Part shown: positions 6,918 through 13,023 of the stretch, piece by piece
How the letters are laid out: each line of letters starts with the position of its first letter
Numbering within the stretch: position 1 is the first letter of the stretch
From: JBEKDJ01 sp050014415
Lineage (GTDB): Bacteria > Desulfobacterota > BSN033 > UBA1163
NCBI GenBank assembly: GCA_050014415.1
Contig: JBEKDJ010000107.1
Span: 1 to 13,851, forward strand
Direction of reading: 5' to 3'
DNA: 13,851 bases
Notes under the pieces: model-generated
The model's database searches: none
Told to the model about the DNA's origin: nothing
The model's input: the letters and a program-made list of their open reading frames with translations, nothing else
Position numbers and translations under genes: made by a program

Positions 6918-8414
6918 CTATCGACCCATATACTTCAAGGCGTTTCTTGCAGCGATGCGCCCGGAATTGAAAGCAAAACCGAGCGCTCCGCCTGTCGCAT
7001 AGACGTCGTAGCTGTCACCGTACACGCCTCCTGCATCCATTCCTCCAGCATAGAGGCCGGGGATCGGATCCTCTTCCCTGTCCACTACCTCCATCCTGTC
7101 ATTGATCTTGATGCCTCCGATGGTAGTAAGAAAAACCCTGTAGCAGCGCATAGCGTAGAATCCGGGTCCCCTAAGCGGTCGGAGATACTTCGGGTCTTTC
7201 GCAAAGAGATCGTCGTGACCCTTCTCGCAAAACCCGTTGTATTGATCAAGGGTGGTCCTCAAGACCTCTGGTTTCGTCCCTATCTTTGTGGCCAATTCCT
7301 CTATTGAATTCCCGTGGAAAACGTTCGGATTCTTCTGTTCCATCGCTTCTTTCCATTCGTCCTCGAAGTCGGTCAGCCTGGTGCCCGGGGGGACGATCAT
7401 TCCTGCACTCGTGATTGTGCCCTCGGAAATCCATTCTCTCTTCGCGGCCTCATCGAATATGACGTAGCTATAGCCTTCTTTCACCCTCGATATGGAGGCG
7501 CCGTCAAAAGAGAAGTTCGTGAGGCGGCCCTCGTCGAAGTACCGAACGCCTTGCTGCGTCACAAACAGATTGGGCTGGAAACCCGCAGATTCAATCTGTC
7601 CCATGGTCTTCAATCCCGGCCCCAACAGGGGGCCAATTCTCATGGTCATCAGAACGCCCATTCCTTCCTCGGCTGCGCCCGCTTCCCACGCCATACGGAT
7701 GCCATCGCCCATCTTATTGACATTCATGATGGGAAAGAGATTCACATCCAGATCGAAACCCGTATACTTTTTGATCCACTCCTTGTTATTCGCGTATCCG
7801 CCGCTGCCAATGATGACTGCCTTTCCCTTCACCCGCAAAGTCCTGCCCTGTGTTTCCGCAATAACGCCCGTGACGCAATTGCCCCGGGATTGACCCCTTC
7901 CGGGGCAGGCTTCCTTGATGAGCTCCTTTGCCGGTGTTCTCAGCCTAATATCAATCCCTTTTTCACGCACCCGCACAGCCAGGGTGTTCATCATGACCGA
8001 TGATCGCGCCTTGTCCGGCCCTTTCAGGAGATGCCAGGTGCGGGGGCCGTCGGGAAATATGGCCATAGGCCCGTCGAACTCGACGCCAAGGCGCTGGAGC
8101 CAGGATATCGTGGCTGCCGATTCATTGACAAAGGCTCTCACCACACGGGGGTTTGCACGCCAATGACTGTATTCCATGATCATCTTAAAGGCGTCATCAC
8201 GGGTTATGCCTATGTACTGCCGGCGTTGCATCTCGCTTTCCACGGCAAACATGCCTTCGGGAAAATTGGACGTTCCCCCCGTGTGACCCATCTTCTCCAG
8301 GAGAATAACCTTCGCTCCCCCTTCTGCTGCCGTCAAGGCTGCTGCCATTCCGGTCGCGCCCGAGCCGATGACGACAACATCGGTTTCTATGGTCTCGTCC
8401 TCAAATGCACTCAT
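6918..8414 (-). CDS. FAD-binding flavoprotein, fumarate reductase/KstD-like (paralog 3)
   Basis: Most divergent of the three tandem flavoproteins, about half identical to the others by eye. I place the start at the ATG at 8414, giving 498 residues, because AAGGAGAGGG lies directly upstream. An upstream in-frame ATG at 8471 would overlap the preceding gene and lacks such a site. GSGATG is at 17-22, GGTSN at 46-50, and GRIAARNA close to the C-terminus. Compared with its paralogs it carries a short Cys/Gly/Arg-rich insertion (ACPGRGQSRGNC) before the middle FAD-contact segment. The RF-DE segment reads RYFDEGRLTNFSFDG, again without the fumarate-reductase arginine, and HHTMGG is replaced by LTTIGG. 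It lies 16 bases after the short SnoaL gene. No signal peptide is visible. Function is unknown beyond FAD-dependent oxidation or reduction. Confidence 0.88.
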   Translation of the reverse strand: MSAFEDETIETDVVVIGSGATGMAAALTAAEGGAKVILLEKMGHTGGTSNFPEGMFAVESEMQRRQYIGITRDDAFKMIMEYSHWRANPRVVRAFVNESAATISWLQRLGVEFDGPMAIFPDGPRTWHLLKGPDKARSSVMMNTLAVRVREKGIDIRLRTPAKELIKEACPGRGQSRGNCVTGVIAETQGRTLRVKGKAVIIGSGGYANNKEWIKKYTGFDLDVNLFPIMNVNKMGDGIRMAWEAGAAEEGMGVLMTMRIGPLLGPGLKTMGQIESAGFQPNLFVTQQGVRYFDEGRLTNFSFDGASISRVKEGYSYVIFDEAAKREWISEGTITSAGMIVPPGTRLTDFEDEWKEAMEQKNPNVFHGNSIEELATKIGTKPEVLRTTLDQYNGFCEKGHDDLFAKDPKYLRPLRGPGFYAMRCYRVFLTTIGGIKINDRMEVVDREEDPIPGLYAGGMDAGGVYGDSYDVYATGGALGFAFNSGRIAARNALKYMGR

Positions 8415-8430
8415 ATCCCTCTCCTTCGCA

Positions 8431-8721
8431 TTACTCTTCCATAACCGGATGTTTGTAGTGATAGGGAACATGATAGCCAGAGGGATAAGGATGAAAGGCA
8501 GTAGGCGATGCGTCCGGCTTGACCGTGGGATGGTAGTTCATGAGCCCCATGAGTGGCGTCTTTATCCAGCCATCCTCGAAAGGGCTACAGTCCGAAAAGA
8601 GATCGACTATATCCCGCCACCTCTGCAAATCAAAATAGTAGGCATATCTCCTCTGCAGGTTTTCTATCTCCTGAATGTCCTCCATGAGTGTTACCTGTTT
8701 CTCCAATTCTTCCAGATTCAT
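8431..8721 (-). CDS. Internally deleted SnoaL-like protein (96 aa)
   Basis: A short open frame that joins the first 44 or so residues of a SnoaL-like (NTF2-fold) protein directly to the C-terminal tail of the same family. The N-terminus (MNLEELEKQV, then IQEIENLQRRYAYYFD) is nearly identical to the frameshifted copy at 9424-10031. The C-terminus (PYPSGYH, PYHYKHP) also matches it. About 106 residues are missing in between, with the junction near 8583-8590, and the frame is kept. The missing part is the beta-sheet that forms the active-site pocket, so catalysis is unlikely. It could be a relic that still translates, since AGGAGGTC sits before the ATG, or a small accessory peptide. It is 16 bases upstream of flavoprotein paralog 3 and may keep translation coupled. 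Confidence 0.7.
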   Translation of the reverse strand: MNLEELEKQVTLMEDIQEIENLQRRYAYYFDLQRWRDIVDLFSDCSPFEDGWIKTPLMGLMNYHPTVKPDASPTAFHPYPSGYHVPYHYKHPVMEE

Positions 8722-8739
8722 GTTGACCTCCTGGGGGAC

Positions 8740-9363
8740 CTATTTGCCGGTAATGGGGTGCTTGTAGTGGGGTTGGAGGTGAACTCCTGATGGATAGGGA
8801 GTATAATTGGTCGGCGGCTCATCGGGGCGAACGTCCGTGCTCGGTCCGTTCTGGCCAATGACGGGCACCTTCAACCAGCCGTCCTCATAGGGGGTACGGA
8901 AATTGAGGAAGAAGAAAACCTTCTTAAAGAGCCATTTCCCTTTCTCCTTGACATACTCATTCTCATAGATGCCGTTACCCCAGAGCTGCCGGAGTTCTCC
9001 TTCGTGCAGGGAGAGTGTGGGCTTTGCCTCGATCATCATGCAGTACCACCTACCCTTGGCGGTCTTTCCGCCAGGGTCTTCGTCTACCACTCCTTGCATG
9101 ATCATGCCGATGGATAGTTCTCCCACTCTCGGTGGCTTACCGCCGAGCAAATCCAGAAAGAACCTTTTGACCCCTGCTTTGCCCTTGTAGACTCCGTAAT
9201 CGGCCATCTCCACCGACTCTGTATGATCGGAGAAGAGGTCTACCACCTTCTGATACTCGAAGTAGTCCAGGTAATAGCCGTAGATTCTCTGGAGCTTCTC
9301 TATCTGCTTGATGTCGTCCAGCCTGGTGATCCTTGCCTGTAATTCCTCTAATGTCGCCATCAT
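8740..9363 (-). CDS. SnoaL-like (NTF2-fold) protein, possible dehydratase/isomerase
   Basis: The only intact SnoaL-like gene here. The fold is a small alpha+beta cone used by polyketide cyclases, steroid isomerases, scytalone dehydratase and the bile-acid dehydratase BaiE. The 207-residue protein starts with the family helix (DIKQIEKLQRIYGYYLDYF, residues 17-35), with Tyr30 or Tyr31 and Asp33 at positions that carry active-site residues in related dehydratases. It continues with VDEDPGGKTAKGRW (93-106) and YENEYVKEKGKWLFKK (133-148), and ends in an extra tail with PYEDGW (158-163) and PYPSG. The strand before the VVDEDP segment lacks the histidine often found there, so chemistry may differ. 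Two ATGs are adjacent. The second, at 9360, has the better spacing to AGGGGG. It lies between a deleted and a frameshifted copy of the same family. Confidence 0.85.
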   Translation of the reverse strand: MMATLEELQARITRLDDIKQIEKLQRIYGYYLDYFEYQKVVDLFSDHTESVEMADYGVYKGKAGVKRFFLDLLGGKPPRVGELSIGMIMQGVVDEDPGGKTAKGRWYCMMIEAKPTLSLHEGELRQLWGNGIYENEYVKEKGKWLFKKVFFFLNFRTPYEDGWLKVPVIGQNGPSTDVRPDEPPTNYTPYPSGVHLQPHYKHPITGK

Positions 9364-9423
9364 GATCCCCCTGTTATGTTTTTCTTTTCAGTTTGCTTCA
9401 CAGCCTTTTCATGACCGACCCAC

Positions 9424-10031
9424 TTAAGCCCCGGTAATCGGATGTTTATAGTGATAGGGAAAGTGATATCCTGACGGATAAGGGTAAAAACTGATAGAGT
9501 GCGAATCGGCCTTTGCTTCCGGATTCCACAAGGAGCCCAAGAGAGGTTGTATGAGCCATCCGTTCTCATAGGTGGTGTAGAAAGTCACGTTCCAATCGAG
9601 TCTCGAGAACAGCCAACGCCCGTTTTCTTTGACATACTTGTTCTCATAGTAACCGTGCAACACCTGCTGCCTGAGTATTCCTGCATACGGCATGACCTCG
9701 GGCAGCAAGGTTTGCCATCTGCCAGACGCGGTCTTGCCGTCCGGGTCTACGTCCACCACTCCGCCGATTTGCAGAATGAGGTATTGTATCCAGGGGGGGT
9801 GGGTTCACCTTTCCTTCCCACGTGATCAAAGTAGAGCCTTTTCACGCCTTCTTTGCCCAGAAACCTGCCCACACTCTCCAGTTCCACATACTCCGTATTG
9901 TCCGAGAAGAGATCCAGGATGTTCTGCCACTGGTGAGAGTCGAAGTAGTACGCGTATCTTCTCTGCAGGTTCTCTATCTCCTGGATATCCTCCATGAGGA
10001 TGACCTGTTTTTCCAATTCTTCCAGGTTCAT
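9424..10031 (-). pseudogene. SnoaL-like gene broken by a one-base frameshift
   Basis: Two adjacent frames form one SnoaL-like protein of about 202 residues once a single base is restored. The first frame starts at the ATG at 10031 and matches its neighbours up to the GRKGEP segment. The second frame resumes with ILQIGGVVDVDPDGKTASGRW-type sequence and runs to a TAA at 9424-9426. The length of 608 is one short of a multiple of three. The break falls at a run of seven C on the coding strand (9793-9799). Without repair, the first frame ends after an unrelated tail at 9747. Homopolymer location means a sequencing error, a true recent mutation, or slippage-based variation are all possible. The OYE gene ends 77 bases upstream. 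The first-frame ATG at 10052 lies inside the ribosome-site region, so 10031 is the better start. Confidence 0.82.
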
Positions 10032-10108
10032 TTTTACCCCCTTTCCTCCCATGTCTCCACCGAAGCCTGGGCAGCGTCATATGCTGCAGAGGTTCAAACT
10101 CCGCAAGG

Positions 10109-12202
10109 CTACAACTCACGAGCAATCCGGGACCCGGTGCCGATGGCATCTACTATCAGAAGCGGCGTCTTGCAGTCGCCGACGGCATAAACTTCCGGAA
10201 CCTTCCCTCCAAGGCTCTCAAACAAGCCCGTGTTGGCCGACAAGGGCATGGCAGGCACCACGGTATCGGCCTCAATTGTCAATTTCTTTCCTTCCTTGGT
10301 AGTGACCGTTACTCCTTTGCTTGTTATCTCTACCTGTATTACGCCGGTTATGGCGGCAACGCCTTTTTTCTGGAACCACACCATGAGGTGTCCCAAGAAA
10401 ACGCCCACCATCCCGTCTCCCAGGTTATCTCCCGATTCCACAATGGTGACTTTTCTGCCTCGCTTTGTGAGAAACTCGGCCAGCTCGCATCCCTGCAGTG
10501 CGCCGCCGATAATGACCACGCTCTTTCCTAAGGGCAAGAAGAACCTGGACAGTTGTCGCAGGGTTTCCGGTTTGAAGAATCTCAAGAAGAACTTCATTTT
10601 CCGATGCAAGTCGGCACCGCTGATCACGTGAGGACTGTTGATACCGGTTATCTGCGGGATCGTGGGTGTGCCGCCCGTGGCGACTACGACCGCATCGGGC
10701 TTAAGCTTCTGAACCTCACCGAGATCAGCCTCTTTTCCAAGCTCAACCTTTACACCCAGTTTCCTAAGTTGACCCTCAAAATAGCGGATAAGGGCCGGGA
10801 GGTCTTCGGGATGGTTACCCTTCACCGTTGCCGCAAGGGGCAGCAATCCACCCAGCTTGTGCGATTTCTCGAAGAGCGTCACGTCGTGGCCTCGCAGAGC
10901 CGCGACCCTGGCTGCCTCCATCCCTGACGGTCCCCCGCCGATCACCACCACTTTCTTTTTCTTCTCCGCTTTCTCAATGGTGTTGTAGCCTGTCCCGAGA
11001 AAAGCATTGATTCGGCATCGTCCACTTCCCAGGCAATTATCACAGGCGGTGCAGGGTGCGATATCGTCGATTCTGCCCGATGCTAGCTTCTTGGGATAGT
11101 CCGGGTCTGCCTGCAGCCGCCTGGTCATGCCGATAAAGTCCACCTTGCCTTCCCGGAGGATTTGTTCTCCGAGCTCAGCGTCGAGCCTACCCACAACAGT
11201 GACCGGAATAGATACTTCCTTCTTTATCCCTGCTGCAAGGCGTATGTTTACCCCCGCTCCCCTACGGCCTGCGTCATACTCTTTTGGCATGGATTCCAAA
11301 GGGACAACCGGTTCAGGATAGAAGAGGGCTTCGGGCAGATAGGAGCCGATATGGAATCCCAACCAATGGCTCCTCACCTGTATGGCATCGGCACCCGCTG
11401 CCTGCAACAATCGAGCTATCCCCTGGCTGTCCTCAGGGGTAAGGCATGTGCGGTTGTCGATGCCAAGGGCCTGGCCGATCTCTATGCCATTGATGATGAT
11501 GGCCACGGGAAAGTCCTGCCCCAGACGTTTCTTGATTTCCGTGATGATCTGCACGACAAATCTGGCGCGGTTCTCTAAGCTGCCTCCATAGGCGTCCTGA
11601 CGCCGATTCCAGAAGGGTGAAAGGAAGTTGTGCAACAGATGGCTGCTCGCCGCATTTATGTCCACACCGTCAAATCCCGCTTTCTCGCATCGCACCGCAG
11701 CGCTCGCGAACTTGTCCACGAGTTCCTCGATTTCGGGGATGGTGAGCGCTCTGGGCACGTCATCATGAAAATCGTTTGCCGCCTTCACGCTCACTGGGGA
11801 AGCGCCTATGGGCGGCCCTGAAAAAAGGGGTTCCGGCACAAAGGGGAGCTTTGCCTGCCAGGGTCCCTCATGGTACAATTGGATAAATGTGGGGCAGCCA
11901 TGTTTATGAGTCACCTCGGTCAGTTCACTCAGGCCTTTGATGTATTTGTCATCGTCTATGCGATAACGCTCTCTCCAACGTGCACCTAAAGGGTAGTCAA
12001 TGGTCGCGGTTTCGACCACTAAAAGACCGACCCCACCCCTGGCGATCGACTCATAGTAGGCCTTGACCCTCTCGTTCACGCGGAGGTCGTCCTCGTGCCA
12101 CATGAGCATCCCCGCCCCTGTCTTGATGATCCGATTTCTGGTCTTTACTGATCCAATGCGACCCGGTTCCAACAACTTCTCAAACCTCATCCTGGTACTC
12201 AT
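10109..12202 (-). CDS. OYE-family FMN/4Fe-4S/FAD oxidoreductase (2,4-dienoyl-CoA reductase-like)
   Basis: Large flavoenzyme of the FadH/2-enoate reductase/BaiCD-BaiH architecture: electrons pass from NAD(P)H through FAD and a 4Fe-4S cluster to FMN, which reduces (or oxidises) a conjugated C=C bond. The 697 residues comprise an N-terminal OYE TIM barrel (about 5-370, with SPFWNRRQDAYGGSLENRARF-type landmark at 195-215), cluster cysteines 384, 387, 390 and 396, an FAD motif GGGPSG at 422-427, an NAD(P)-type motif GGALQG at 566-571 with Glu589 suggesting NADH, and a closing GDC motif at 675-677. The start at 12202 is chosen for AAGGAGAGG just upstream. The 12289 alternative adds an unrelated leader. 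Unusually, the barrel segment normally reading HGAHGYL, or containing the FadH Tyr166, reads NAASSHL (183-189). It is the first intact gene of the leftward array. Confidence 0.93.
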   Translation of the reverse strand: MSTRMRFEKLLEPGRIGSVKTRNRIIKTGAGMLMWHEDDLRVNERVKAYYESIARGGVGLLVVETATIDYPLGARWRERYRIDDDKYIKGLSELTEVTHKHGCPTFIQLYHEGPWQAKLPFVPEPLFSGPPIGASPVSVKAANDFHDDVPRALTIPEIEELVDKFASAAVRCEKAGFDGVDINAASSHLLHNFLSPFWNRRQDAYGGSLENRARFVVQIITEIKKRLGQDFPVAIIINGIEIGQALGIDNRTCLTPEDSQGIARLLQAAGADAIQVRSHWLGFHIGSYLPEALFYPEPVVPLESMPKEYDAGRRGAGVNIRLAAGIKKEVSIPVTVVGRLDAELGEQILREGKVDFIGMTRRLQADPDYPKKLASGRIDDIAPCTACDNCLGSGRCRINAFLGTGYNTIEKAEKKKKVVVIGGGPSGMEAARVAALRGHDVTLFEKSHKLGGLLPLAATVKGNHPEDLPALIRYFEGQLRKLGVKVELGKEADLGEVQKLKPDAVVVATGGTPTIPQITGINSPHVISGADLHRKMKFFLRFFKPETLRQLSRFFLPLGKSVVIIGGALQGCELAEFLTKRGRKVTIVESGDNLGDGMVGVFLGHLMVWFQKKGVAAITGVIQVEITSKGVTVTTKEGKKLTIEADTVVPAMPLSANTGLFESLGGKVPEVYAVGDCKTPLLIVDAIGTGSRIAREL

Positions 12203-12343
12203 TCGGTCCTCTCCTTTCAGAGAGAGAAAGATACATGCCATAGGACCTCGTACACCGGTCTGCTCTCCCAAGAGGTTGATGGCATCCACTCAGGAAGACT
12301 TATTGCTGACGGGTCCAGTCCTTTCGAACGGGGTTCATTTCTT

Positions 12344-12442
12344 TCAGAGTATGCCTTTTTCGCCATAAGGGTATTTCTTATTCATATCGTCGGCAATCTT
12401 CTTGATCTTCTGGCCCAGCTCACCAAGAGTAACCCCCTCCAT
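12344..12442 (-). pseudogene. 3' relic of a second TRAP substrate-binding protein gene
   Basis: The minus strand from 12433 to the TGA at 12344-12346 encodes VTLGELGQKIKKIADDMNKK followed by YPYGEKGIL. This aligns residue for residue with the C-terminus of the intact binding protein at 627-1673 (FGDFGQKVKKIADDANKLHP, then YSKRGMY), and the stop falls at the same point. Upstream in frame is an ATG (12440-12442), but the rest of the about 345-residue protein is missing. It lies in the same orientation just ahead of the OYE gene, which suggests a second TRAP binding-protein gene once stood there. Confidence 0.8.
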
Positions 12443-12653
12443 CAAAAAAAATCGTTGGCCAATTTTGCCGGATAGCCTGGCACATCAATGTTGAACAGGT
12501 TCCATCAAGTCTGTAATGTGGAAATGTTTAAAAAGGCTCCTTTTGCCATGATACATGCATGGCTGAGCTTCTATCACACTCGTAGCAATTCTGAATATGA
12601 TTTCAATCATAGATACCTCTATAGGGTGGTCTCATCTAACGCAGGGTAGCTAT

Positions 12654-12737
12654 TCATGTCACAGGCATTACCCTATCAGCTTCAAGGGCCAGTCTATCCC
12701 CTTCCAAGGTAATGATGGTTAATATAGCTTTGTTTCC
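12654..12737 (-). pseudogene. Possible relic of an OYE-type flavoenzyme C-terminal domain
   Basis: The minus strand encodes GNKAILTIITLEGDRLALEA followed by DRVMPVT and a stop. The 19-codon core (12716-12660) aligns without gaps to VTTKEGKKLTIEADTVVPA near residues 633-651 of the OYE-family protein at 10109-12202, with 9 identities including EAD and Pro plus several conservative changes. A stop codon also interrupts the frame just upstream. The match is short and could also derive from another FAD/NAD-dependent pyridine nucleotide-disulfide-type reductase. Confidence 0.4.
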
Positions 12738-13023
12738 CTGAAAAGGTCAATTCAAACCTATTTGTCCAATCCCGATGGTAACCTCCTCCTTTCCTTCCTA
12801 GTCGTTCTTACTATAGGAATCCCATGACGAGTTGGTGACTTTAACTTTTTTTTTCTTTATGGAGAGGTCCTGCATGAAGCCTAGAATTTGATCCTATGAG
12901 AAAATAATAGGTTGCTTTTCCCACCTTAAGAGGGCCCAAACAGAAGCTGTTTGTGGCATGCGTTGCTTAACGACCCATTCCGAGTTAACATGAATTATAG
13001 TCATTTTTGATGGGGAGGATCTG

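Larger units (their letters stand above)
12203..13023. other. Divergent intergenic region with decayed gene remnants
   Basis: The 821 bases between the leftward OYE gene and the rightward nitroreductase gene carry no intact gene. The minus strand holds a clear 3' relic of a TRAP binding-protein gene (12344-12433), a possible leader fragment just upstream of it (12479-12508), and a possible relic of an OYE-type C-terminal domain (12654-12737). A run of nine T at 12846-12854 lacks a preceding GC-rich hairpin. I could not settle on a convincing promoter for either flanking gene. TATAGT at 12996-13001 is a possible -10 for the rightward gene, but no matching -35 is seen. Confidence 0.65.

Noticed and set aside
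8415..8471. Upstream start for flavoprotein paralog 3
   Set aside because: It would overlap the preceding SnoaL gene and has no ribosome site, whereas AAGGAGAGGG precedes the ATG at 8414.
8740..9363. Naming the SnoaL-like gene baiE (bile-acid 7-dehydratase)
   Set aside because: Only fold-level resemblance is visible. The usual histidine is absent, an extra C-terminal tail is present, and other bai genes are not recognisable.
9793..9799. Programmed -1 frameshift at the C7 run
   Set aside because: Slippage on C-runs is possible, but no downstream stimulator is evident and the intact neighbour encodes the family in one frame. Mutation or sequence error is simpler.
12203..12289. Upstream start extending the OYE-family protein by 29 residues
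   Set aside because: The extra residues match nothing in the family, and a good ribosome site sits directly before the ATG at 12202.
12846..12854. T9 run as an intrinsic terminator
   Set aside because: No GC-rich hairpin directly precedes it on the plus strand, and no gene ends there.
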